DNA from: Acidobacteriota bacterium
GTDB taxonomy: Bacteria; Acidobacteriota; Vicinamibacteria; Vicinamibacterales; CAVVIG01
Direction of reading: 5' to 3'
Length of the DNA: 11,402 bases
Assembly: GCA_016195295.1 (NCBI GenBank)
Contig: JACPZV010000459.1
Location: 1 to 11,402, forward strand
In this document: piece after piece, positions 5,279 to 11,246 of the stretch
Numbering within the stretch: position 1 is the first letter of the stretch
Layout of the letters: each line of letters starts with the position of its first letter
Translations under genes and position numbers: made by a program
Notes under the pieces: model-generated
What the model saw: only the letters and a program-made list of their open reading frames with translations
Databases searched by the model: none
Told to the model about the DNA's origin: nothing

Positions 5279-5967
5279 TATTTCTTCTTCTCCTCTTTCT
5301 CTTCCTCGGTCTCTTCCTTCTTGCCCTTCTTGATGACTTCGGGCTCGGCCGGCACCGCCGGCGCGGCGGCCACGGCCGCGGCATCCGCGGGCGCCTCGAC
5401 TTCCTCGGCCTTCGGCATGATCACGTGCACGAGCATCATGTCGGGATCGCTGACGGCCTTCCACTTGGGACTGGTCGGGATCTCGCGCACGCGAATGCCC
5501 TGGTGCAGCATCAAGTTGCTGACGTCGATCTCGACGTGCTCGGGGATGTCCGCCGGCAAACACTCGACGACGATCTCGCGGCGGATGAACTCGAGGACGC
5601 CGCTTTGCTGTTTGACGCCCGCCGCCTCGCCCTTGACGATGACCGGGATGGTCACTTGCAGCACGCGATCCATCGCCACGCGGTAGAAGTCCGCGTGCAA
5701 CACCTGGTGCGTCACCGGATCGAGCTGAAAATCCTTCACCAGCACGCGCGTGTCGCCCGTGCCGGCCAGCTTCAGCGAGATGAGCGTGTTCTGCCCCGCC
5801 TCCGAATGCAGGATCTTGAGCAGCGCCCGCGGCTCGACGGCAATCGGCGTCGCCTCTTTCTTGTCGCCGCCGTAGAGCACGCCGGGCACCTTGCCGTCCC
5901 GGCGCGTCCGGCGCGCTTCGTTCTTGCCGAACGTCTCTCTCGGCGTCGCTTCGAGTACGGCTTCCAT
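5278..5967 (-). CDS. rplY: 50S ribosomal protein bL25, long Ctc/TL5 form
   Basis: A 229-residue 5S rRNA-binding protein. Residues about 1-93 are the L25 domain (LEATPRETFGKNEARRTRRDGKVPGVLYG; the LHADFYRV segment closes it). About 97-185 is the TL5-type beta-rich C-terminal domain (VPIVVKGEA-like VTIPVIVKGEAAGVKQQSG, EIVVECLPADIPEHVEID, LHQGIRVREI). The rest is an Ala/Glu-rich tail ending in a run of Lys and Glu, a common low-complexity extension. The start at 5967 was preferred over the Met five codons upstream because AGAGGG lies just before it and the domain begins there. It follows prs and precedes pth, the widespread prs-rplY-pth order. The long form is associated with general stress in some bacteria. 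Confidence 0.97.
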   Translation of the reverse strand: MEAVLEATPRETFGKNEARRTRRDGKVPGVLYGGDKKEATPIAVEPRALLKILHSEAGQNTLISLKLAGTGDTRVLVKDFQLDPVTHQVLHADFYRVAMDRVLQVTIPVIVKGEAAGVKQQSGVLEFIRREIVVECLPADIPEHVEIDVSNLMLHQGIRVREIPTSPKWKAVSDPDMMLVHVIMPKAEEVEAPADAAAVAAAPAVPAEPEVIKKGKKEETEEEKEEKKK

Positions 5968-5982
5968 AATCCCTCTTACCAA

Positions 5983-6051
5983 GAGGCTGGAGGCTGGGGA
6001 CTGGAGGCTGGGAAGTGCTCTTCCAGCCCCTAGCCCCCAGTCCCTAGCCTC
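5983..6051. repeat. Imperfect inverted repeat of GGCTGGG-type units between prs and rplY
   Basis: The left arm (5983-6014) consists of GAGGCTGG and GGACTGG units repeated. The right arm (6021-6051), read inversely, has GAGGCTAGGGACTGGGGGCT and further GGCTRGG units. The arms pair over about 20 bp with G/A differences around a 6-base centre. The right arm begins four bases after the prs stop on the minus strand. There is no U tract, so it is not a standard terminator. Confidence 0.7.
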
Positions 6052-6054
6052 GCG

Positions 6055-7005
6055 TCACACAAACAGACTCGAGACCGACGTCTCCTCGTGAATGCTCTTA
6101 ATCGCCTGTCCCAACAACCGCGCCACCGACAACACGACGATCTTGCTGCACGCCTGCCCCGCCGGCGCGAGCGGGATCGTGTTGGTCACGATCAGCTTGT
6201 CGATCGGCGACTTCTCGATCCGGTCCATCGCCGGCCCCGACAGCACGCCATGTACCGCGCACGCCAGCACCCGCGCCGCGCCGTTGGCCTTGAGCGCGGA
6301 CGCGGCCTTCGTGATCGTCCCCGCCGTGTCGATGATGTCGTCCTGGATGATGCAGGTCCGGCCCGAGACATCGCCGATCACGTTCATCACTTCCGTGGCG
6401 CCATCGTCGGTGCGCCGCTTGTCGATTACGGCGAGCTCGGCGTCCAGCCGCTTCGCGTACGCGCGCGCGCGCTCGGCGCCGCCCGCGTCCGGCGCGACGA
6501 GCGTCAGCTTCGGATAGTCCAGCCGCGCCAGATAATCGATGATCACGGGCGCCGCGAACAGATGGTCCACCGGGATGTCAAAGAACCCCTGAATCTGCGC
6601 CTTGTGCAGATCCATCGTCAGCACGCGGTTCGTGCCCGCCGCGCTGAGCACGTTGGCCACGAGCTTCGCCGAAATCGGCACGCGCGGCTTGTCCTTCCGA
6701 TCCTGACGCGCGTAGCCGTAATACGGCAACACCGCCGTGATGCGCGCGGCCGACGAGCGGCGGAACGCATCGATCATGATCAGCAGCTCGACCAGGTGCT
6801 CGTCCACCGGCGTGCACGTCGGCTGCACGACGAAGACGTCGGTTCCGCGGATGTTCTCGTCGATTTGAAACGAGACTTCCGAATCGGGAAACCGTCGCAG
6901 CCGCGCCTGGCCGACCGTGACGCCCAGAAACGCCGCGATCTCGCGCGCCAGCTCGGGATGCGCGCTGCCCGAAAACACTTTCAATTCGCCGAACCCGGTC
7001 GCCAT
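6055..7005 (-). CDS. prs: Ribose-phosphate pyrophosphokinase (PRPP synthetase)
   Basis: A 316-residue class I enzyme forming PRPP from ribose 5-phosphate and ATP for nucleotide, histidine, tryptophan and NAD synthesis. Family landmarks: RRFPDSEVSFQI, the ATP-binding RGTDVFVVQPT, YYGYARQDRK, DLHKAQIQGFFDIPVDHL, the catalytic flexible loop IDKRRTDDGA, and the PRPP-binding loop IIQDDIIDTAGT. The length is normal. Two starts are possible. GTG at 7020 is preceded by a strong GAGGGGG. ATG at 7005 is preceded by GGTGAT six bases upstream. The ATG is preferred because even it leaves several residues before the conserved LKVFSG strand. It lies 48 bp downstream of tRNA-Gln, as in many Proteobacteria, and may be co-transcribed with that tRNA. 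Confidence 0.98.
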   Translation of the reverse strand: MATGFGELKVFSGSAHPELAREIAAFLGVTVGQARLRRFPDSEVSFQIDENIRGTDVFVVQPTCTPVDEHLVELLIMIDAFRRSSAARITAVLPYYGYARQDRKDKPRVPISAKLVANVLSAAGTNRVLTMDLHKAQIQGFFDIPVDHLFAAPVIIDYLARLDYPKLTLVAPDAGGAERARAYAKRLDAELAVIDKRRTDDGATEVMNVIGDVSGRTCIIQDDIIDTAGTITKAASALKANGAARVLACAVHGVLSGPAMDRIEKSPIDKLIVTNTIPLAPAGQACSKIVVLSVARLLGQAIKSIHEETSVSSLFV

Positions 7006-7053
7006 GAAGGGATCACCCACGCCGCCCCCTCATGCCACACGGCGCCGCGGAAA

Positions 7054-7128
7054 TGGCTGGGGCGGAAGGATTCGAACCTTCGAATACGGGATCCAAAGTC
7101 CCGCGCCTTACCGCTTGGCCACGCCCCA
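7054..7128 (-). tRNA. tRNA-Gln (anticodon UUG)
   Basis: A complete cloverleaf on the minus strand: acceptor TGGGGCG (7128-7122) pairs with CGCCCCA (7064-7058). The D arm contains AAGCGGTAA. The anticodon stem CGGGA/TCCCG carries loop CTTTGGA with anticodon TTG at 7096-7094. The T arm is GAAGG-TTCGAAT-CCTTC, the discriminator base is G (7057), and an encoded CCA follows (7056-7054). It sits between ispE and prs, a position conserved for tRNA-Gln in many Proteobacteria. It reads CAA and, by wobble, CAG codons. Confidence 0.96.
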
Positions 7129-7221
7129 ATTCCCGACTCCGCATCGTGTGTGGCGCCGTGTCGACGGACGTGAGGAAGCTGACCTCAGGAGTGGCGAATA
7201 TCTCGTGGCGCAAACCTAAAG

Positions 7222-7249
7222 TCTATACGATGGCCTCAACGGCCGACAA
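7222..7249 (-). promoter_or_regulatory. Candidate promoter for tRNA-Gln-prs
   Basis: On the minus strand TTGTCG (7249-7244) is followed after 16 bp by TATAGA (7227-7222), each 4 of 6 to consensus. It overlaps the ispE stop and would start transcription near 7215, about 87 nt before the tRNA. The case is weak and based only on box similarity. Confidence 0.3.
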
Positions 7250-8111
7250 GCCTCTGGTAATTCGTGCGATCTAGCGTCCGCGTGACGATCACGCGTCGTG
7301 TCGCGGAGGCCAGCGCCCCCGCGGCACGTGCCGCCTGGCGTCGCCGAGCGAAGAGGCCGAACACCGCCGAACCGCTTCCCGACATCGCCGCTTCCGAGGC
7401 TCCGTATCGCTCGAGCGTCGCGACAAGACGCGCAATTTCGGGATGCCGCTTCGCCACGGGTTTCTGCAGGTCGTTGGTGACTCTTCGTAGCGCGAGGCTT
7501 TCAGCCGAGCGTCGGCGGCTCGCCTGAAAGGCTCGCCCTACGTCCGCATCGAACCACGCGTATGCGTCCTTCGTGCTGACGCCGAAATTCGGCAGCACCA
7601 GCACGACCCACGCCGGTGGCTGATCGACCAGCGGAAACAGCACGTCGCCGCGCTCGAAACCCAGCACCGTGCCGCCCTCGAAAAAGTACGGCACGTCGGC
7701 GCCAAGCGACGCCGCGATCCTTCGCAGCGTGGCGTCGCGGACCTGCCAGCGCCGGCCGAGCGCACGTAGCGCGGCTGCCGCATCGCTGCTTCCACCGCCG
7801 AGCCCCGCCTGGATCGGAATCCGCTTCGTGAGACGAATGACGACGCCCCGAGGCGCGCCGCGGCGACCCGACGCCCGCCACACGCGCGCGGCCGCGCGCC
7901 ACACAAGATTGGTGCGATCGGTGGGACATGCCGGATCGTCGCACTCGATCCGCAACGGACCGCGAGCCGATCGGATCGTCAGCGTGTCGTGCAGCGCGAG
8001 GGACTGAAACGTCGTCTCGAGCTCGTGGTCGCCGTCAGCACGCACGCCGAGGACGCGGAGCGTCAGGTTGATCTTCGCAAACGCGCGCAGCCGCTTAATC
8101 CCGGTCGTCAC
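7236..8111 (-). CDS. ispE: 4-diphosphocytidyl-2-C-methyl-D-erythritol kinase
   Basis: A 291-residue GHMP kinase that phosphorylates CDP-ME with ATP in the non-mevalonate (MEP) isoprenoid pathway. Motif 1 holds catalytic K13 (FAKINLTLRVLG). The ATP loop is PIQAGLGGGSSDAAAALRAL with catalytic D110, and motif 3 is AAMSGSGSAVFGLF. The start GTG at 8111 is the only usual start codon between the lolB stop and FAKINL; it lies in the loop of a 13 bp hairpin and has no clear ribosome binding site. Residues about 191-209 (VGRAFQASRRRSAESLALR) are encoded by an inverted pair of GTAG-hairpin repeats and fall in a variable linker. The usual GYHE motif is GDHE here (D28), replacing the tyrosine that stacks on the cytosine of the substrate in E. 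coli. Neighbours lolB and prs match the classic order. Confidence 0.95.
   Translation of the reverse strand: MTTGIKRLRAFAKINLTLRVLGVRADGDHELETTFQSLALHDTLTIRSARGPLRIECDDPACPTDRTNLVWRAAARVWRASGRRGAPRGVVIRLTKRIPIQAGLGGGSSDAAAALRALGRRWQVRDATLRRIAASLGADVPYFFEGGTVLGFERGDVLFPLVDQPPAWVVLVLPNFGVSTKDAYAWFDADVGRAFQASRRRSAESLALRRVTNDLQKPVAKRHPEIARLVATLERYGASEAAMSGSGSAVFGLFARRRQAARAAGALASATRRVIVTRTLDRTNYQRLVGR
7487..7541. repeat. In-frame convergent REP pair inside ispE
   Basis: The 5' foot GTAG (7487-7490, plus) is followed by hairpin CGC-GA-GGCT-TTC-AGCC-GA-GCG (7491-7511). On the minus strand the second foot GTAG (7541-7538) is followed by GGC-GA-GCCT-TTC-AGGC-GA-GCC (7537-7517). The 25-base arms 7486-7510 and 7518-7542 are inverse copies at 22 of 25 positions. 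The ispE frame reads through without a stop. The right arm matches 1688-1713 near dnaB with one indel and one mismatch. Confidence 0.85.
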
Positions 8112-8138
8112 GTGAGTGGACGCATCGACCGGGATTAA
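8095..8138 (-). promoter_or_regulatory. 13 bp perfect hairpin at the lolB/ispE junction
   Basis: TTAATCCCGGTCG (8095-8107) and CGACCGGGATTAA (8126-8138) are perfect inverse copies with an 18-base loop. On the minus-strand mRNA the TAA stop of the LolB-like gene is in the 5' arm and the GTG start of ispE is in the loop. The loop itself, ATGCGTCCACTCACGTGA, reads as a complete six-codon ATG-to-TGA frame. There is no U tract, so it is not an intrinsic terminator. A role in translational coupling or mRNA processing is inferred. Confidence 0.6.
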
Positions 8139-8965
8139 CGGCCATTCGACTTGGCTGCGAGCGGACCGGTCTGCCGCAGCTCGTCCAGCGTCATGCGCGT
8201 GGCCGTCGGCGGAATGCGCACGGTGAAGACGTCGGCGGTCAACTCGACGTTCGTGTCGACCTGCGACAGCGCGAGCTGCAGATCGAACGCCGCGCCGATG
8301 CGCCCGGCCTCGACGCTGACGACGTGAATCGATCGCGGCAGGCCGTCGTGGGGCTCGCGGTACTCCGCGCGCCACGCGTACTCACCAACCGCGTGCCGCA
8401 CGATTGCGACCAAGCGCCACGCGCCGGAGTCACGGCGCAGATAGAGCTCGTCGCCCTCGACCGTCGTGATGACACGCCAGTCCTCGCCGGTTTGCCGGCC
8501 GTCGCGCACCGGCGCCGCGGGCGCACAGCCCGTGAGCGCCTGGTGCAAATCCTCGGCGCTGAGCGGCACGCCGGCCGCGGCTTCGAGCACGGTGTCGGGA
8601 TGACCGTGCTCGAACACGCGGTTGTCCCGCGAGAGCAGGAGTGTCGCGTCGCCGCCCGTGGCGACGAAGATGAAGATGGGCGGGCCGAAGGGCGCGACCG
8701 CTTCGAGCCGCGCGGAGGCGGGCGCCGCGACACCCGCCGACAACCGGCCGCGGACGCGCCGGCCGTTCGCCGATCCGCTGACGGCCACTTCGGCGGTCAA
8801 CGTGCGCACGGCGCGGCAGGCGCGCGTCGCCTGCGCCAGCACATCGGCTGCGTCGGGCGCGGGCGTACCGGGACCCGACGGGAGCCGCATCAGCGGCGCT
8901 CCGCAGGACGCGGCGCCCAGGGCGCTCAGCGCGAGCATCCCGACGAGCGCCGCCCGTCGACTCAT
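8135..8965 (-). CDS. LolB-like outer membrane lipoprotein
   Basis: A 276-residue predicted lipoprotein. The N-terminus has Arg residues, a hydrophobic stretch and a lipobox-like AASC, giving acylated Cys21. The mature part has the character of the LolB/LolA-like fold (also seen in DUF4292-type proteins): QATRACRAVRTLTAEVAVSG, SARLEAVAPFGPPIFIFVATGG with alternating strands, a later DELYLRRDSGAWRLVAIV and WRAEYREPHDGLPRSIHV. LolB accepts lipoproteins from LolA and inserts them into the outer membrane. The main support for LolB is position: TPR protein, then this gene, then ispE, tRNA-Gln and prs is the classic lolB neighbourhood. The start ATG at 8965 overlaps the TPR stop as ATGA, so translation is coupled. 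An upstream Met in the same frame lies inside the TPR gene and would bury the signal peptide. True LolB activity is not provable from sequence. Confidence 0.75.
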   Translation of the reverse strand: MSRRAALVGMLALSALGAASCGAPLMRLPSGPGTPAPDAADVLAQATRACRAVRTLTAEVAVSGSANGRRVRGRLSAGVAAPASARLEAVAPFGPPIFIFVATGGDATLLLSRDNRVFEHGHPDTVLEAAAGVPLSAEDLHQALTGCAPAAPVRDGRQTGEDWRVITTVEGDELYLRRDSGAWRLVAIVRHAVGEYAWRAEYREPHDGLPRSIHVVSVEAGRIGAAFDLQLALSQVDTNVELTADVFTVRIPPTATRMTLDELRQTGPLAAKSNGR

Positions 8966-10968
8966 TTTTTGTTGAGCTTTTGTTTGGCGGCGCGAATCTT
9001 CTTGTCGATGTCCGCACGATCGATGTCCGCGCCGTCGCCGGCCAGCGCACGCGTCCACGCCGCGATCGCCTCGTCTAGGCGACCGAGCTTGAAGAGCACT
9101 TCGCCGTAGTGCTCCTGGATGACGGAGTTCATGCGGAGCTGATCGGCGGCGCGGCGGAGATTGTCTTCGGCCAAGTCCAGTTTGTCGGACTTGAAGTACG
9201 CCCAGCCCAGGCTGTCGAGGTACGAGCCGTTGTCGGGATCGATCTGCAGCGCCTTCTTCAGGTAGTTCACCGATTCGTCGAGCCGCTCGCCGCGCTCGGC
9301 CAGCATGTAGCCGATGTAGTTGAGCGCCGCGGCGTTGTCGGGCTCGCGCGCCAAGACCTGCCGGAACGACGCCTCGGCCTCGGCGAATTTCTTCTGCTTG
9401 TCGAAGACGGATCCGAGCTCGAAGGCGATCGCGTTGTCGGTTGGGAACTTCGCCTGCGCGTCCTGGAGCACCTTCACCGCCTGCGCGCCGCGCGCGGCAT
9501 CCGAATAGAGCTGGGCCAGCGCGACGTAGGCCATCGGCTCGTCCGCGTGTTTCTTCACGACGCCCTCGAGGAGCGCGATGCCTTGATCGGCCTTTCCGCT
9601 CTGTCGAAGGGCCTGCGCTTGCAGCCGGGACAGCCCGAGATCGTCCGGATGATCGGCGAGCGCGGCACGCGCGAGATCGATCGCCGCGCCGTACTTCTTG
9701 GCGGCGATGTTCGCTTCAATCAGGTACCCCGCGACCGCCGGATCCTTGGGCGCCAGCCGGCGCGCGTCCTCGAAGGACGCGATCGCCTTGTCGTACTGCC
9801 CGAGCTCCTGATACGCGAAGCCGAGGTGCGGCAGCAGCAGGCCGACATCGAACGACTCGTCTGCGCCGCCGGCGCCCGGCGACGCGGAGCGGCGATGCTC
9901 GGCGATCACGGGCGCGAGATCGTCGACGACCGTCTGATACGCGTGGCGCACCTCGAGCGCTTCGGCGAGCGCGTAGTAGCCCCACGGACTGGCGTTGTTC
10001 TGGGCGATGACGCGGCGCGCCGCGGCCTCCGCCGCCGGCGAATCGCCCAGACGCCTGTTCGCCTGCGACAACAGATAGAGCGCCTGCGTGTCTGGAGGCG
10101 TGCGCGCGGCCACGACCTCGGTCAGCGCGTCACGCGCCTGGCCGAGGTTGTCGCGGCCGCCGACGTTGAGGAGCGCCGACGCGTAGCGCGTCTTCAGCGC
10201 GTTGTTGCGCGGGGTCCGCTGCAGCGCGCTCGCGTACGTCTTCGCGGCGTCCGCCCAGCGGCGCTCGCGCTCGTAGAAATCGCCGAGCGTCGGCAGCAGC
10301 CGCGGATCGTTTGTGGCATGTTGCTCGAGCCACGCGATGCCGTCTGGGACGCGGCCCGCGCCCGCGTAGGCTTCCGCCAGCAGCAGCGGACCGTCCTGCC
10401 AACCGGATTCCTGAGCGACGAGGTCGGCGAGCATCGGAATCGCCTTGTCGTAGGCGCCGCTCCGCAGGTAGAGCCGCGACAACGTCGCCCGCACGTTGGG
10501 ATCGGCTTCGCCCACCGGATGATCGATCGCGACCTCGAGATAATGAATGGCCTTCGCGACGGTGTCGTCGGACCGGGCGCTGCTGCGCGCGCGCGGCGGG
10601 TTCTGCTGACTGGCGTCGGCGAGCGCGGCGTAGACGAGGCCCAGGACGCGATTCGCTTCCCGGTTCGCCGGCTCAATCTTGAGCGCCTGCTCCGCCGTCG
10701 AGATCGCGTCCTGCGTCTTGTTCTGCCGCAAGTACAGTCCCGCGAGTTCGGCCGGGATGTCGGCGGCGTGCGGATCCAGTTCCATGGCGCGCTTGTAGGC
10801 CGCGACCGCGCCCGCCGCATCGTCGTTTTCCGCCAGACGATGGCCGAGCAGGAACTGGGCGTAGGCTTCGCCGATCTTGTCGGGCGCCGCCGCGGAAGGT
10901 ACGCGGCTCTGAGCCGCGGCAGCGAGCGGAACCGAGACGCAGAACGCGGCGACGAGCAGAGACTGCAT
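8962..10968 (-). CDS. Secreted tetratricopeptide repeat protein of the lolB locus
   Basis: A 668-residue protein with a signal peptide (MQSLLVAAFCVSVPLAAAAQS) and TPR repeats over almost all of the mature chain. Clear units include AVAAYKRAMELDPHA, DAISTAEQALKIEPAN, KAIASFEDARRLAPKDP, EAEASFRQVLAREPDN and LDESVNYLKKALQIDPDN. The last is followed by SYLDSLGWAYFK, characteristic of the TPR protein that precedes lolB in many Gram-negative bacteria. It probably acts as a periplasmic or membrane-attached scaffold; the exact role is unknown. The start at 10968 is preferred over the Met 12 codons upstream because the signal peptide begins there. It is the first gene of the minus-strand series, in a divergent arrangement with the Trm112-like gene. 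Its stop overlaps the LolB-like start by four bases, after a run of six A. Confidence 0.92.
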   Translation of the reverse strand: MQSLLVAAFCVSVPLAAAAQSRVPSAAAPDKIGEAYAQFLLGHRLAENDDAAGAVAAYKRAMELDPHAADIPAELAGLYLRQNKTQDAISTAEQALKIEPANREANRVLGLVYAALADASQQNPPRARSSARSDDTVAKAIHYLEVAIDHPVGEADPNVRATLSRLYLRSGAYDKAIPMLADLVAQESGWQDGPLLLAEAYAGAGRVPDGIAWLEQHATNDPRLLPTLGDFYERERRWADAAKTYASALQRTPRNNALKTRYASALLNVGGRDNLGQARDALTEVVAARTPPDTQALYLLSQANRRLGDSPAAEAAARRVIAQNNASPWGYYALAEALEVRHAYQTVVDDLAPVIAEHRRSASPGAGGADESFDVGLLLPHLGFAYQELGQYDKAIASFEDARRLAPKDPAVAGYLIEANIAAKKYGAAIDLARAALADHPDDLGLSRLQAQALRQSGKADQGIALLEGVVKKHADEPMAYVALAQLYSDAARGAQAVKVLQDAQAKFPTDNAIAFELGSVFDKQKKFAEAEASFRQVLAREPDNAAALNYIGYMLAERGERLDESVNYLKKALQIDPDNGSYLDSLGWAYFKSDKLDLAEDNLRRAADQLRMNSVIQEHYGEVLFKLGRLDEAIAAWTRALAGDGADIDRADIDKKIRAAKQKLNKK

Positions 10969-11015
10969 ATGGCGAATTGTTCCACAAAAGCGTGAAGGTG
11001 TCATATATTGCGTGC
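10969..11015. promoter_or_regulatory. Divergent promoter region between the TPR and Trm112-like genes
   Basis: Only 47 bp separate the two divergent starts, so both promoters must lie here or inside the neighbouring genes. The AT-rich centre (TCATATATTG, 11001-11010) offers a TATATT -10 on the plus strand (11004-11009), with TTCCAC 18 bp upstream (10980-10985). It offers TATATG-like boxes on the minus strand. The plus-strand -10 is only six bases before the Trm112-like ATG, which would give a leaderless or near-leaderless message. GAAGGTG at 10994-11000 is rather far for a ribosome binding site. Confidence 0.35.
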
Positions 11016-11186
11016 ATGCCGGTCGATCCTGAACTGCTCGAGATTCTCGCCTGTCCGAATTGCAAAACGCCGGTCACGCTCGTCAAGAACGGCACGGCGC
11101 TCAAGTGCGCAACGTGCAAGCGCGTCTACGCGATCAAAGATGACATTCCTGTGATGTTGATCGATGAGGCGACGATCGAAGAGTGA
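11016..11186 (+). CDS. Trm112-like zinc-ribbon protein
   Basis: A 56-residue protein of the Trm112/YcaR family. Four cysteines in two pairs (CPNC at 13-16 and CATC at 31-34) form a zinc ribbon. The flanking signature is complete: LLEILACP, LKCATCKRVYAIKDDIPVML. Eukaryotic and archaeal Trm112 proteins activate methyltransferases acting on tRNA, rRNA and release factors. Bacterial versions are often encoded near lipid A or LPS genes, and their partner here is unknown. The start at 11016 was chosen because the family begins 6-10 residues before LLEILACP; an in-frame ATG at 10977 would add 13 unrelated residues. The downstream glycosyltransferase starts 32 bp after the stop and is probably in the same operon. 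The stop codon is the first part of the inverted repeat at 11183-11246. Confidence 0.9.
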   Translation: MPVDPELLEILACPNCKTPVTLVKNGTALKCATCKRVYAIKDDIPVMLIDEATIEE

Positions 11187-11246
11187 ATTGGGTAAGTGGG
11201 TGATTGGGTAATTGGGTAATGGGTGACGCGAGTCTACCCAATTCAC
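11183..11246. repeat. ATTGGGTA oligomer repeat with 12 bp inverted arms
   Basis: GTGAATTGGGTA (11183-11194) and TACCCAATTCAC (11235-11246) are perfect inverse copies. Between them are direct units TGATTGGGTA, ATTGGGTA and ATGGGTGA (11201-11225). The left arm includes the stop codon of the Trm112-like gene. The array and right arm contain the proposed start and the first codons of the following glycosyltransferase. Confidence 0.8.

Noticed and set aside
6088..7173. Plus-strand open frame (361 codons) opposite prs and the tRNA
   Set aside because: It runs through a perfect tRNA-Gln and an unambiguous prs gene; composition is that of antisense sequence.
7236..8375. Longer ispE start inside the LolB-like gene (379 codons)
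   Set aside because: The added 88 residues are out-of-frame lolB sequence with no homology; the GHMP kinase fold begins at FAKINL shortly after GTG 8111.
8962..8973. Possible -1 frameshift on the A6 run fusing the TPR protein to the LolB-like lipoprotein
   Set aside because: The frame would fit, but a fusion would bury the lipoprotein signal. The ATGA overlap is fully explained by translational coupling.
9109..10995. Long plus-strand open frame (628 codons) opposite the TPR gene
   Set aside because: It is the antisense shadow of a high-GC repeat-protein gene: Arg/Leu/Val-rich, no domain, no ribosome binding site, and the minus frame has a signal peptide and TPR motifs.
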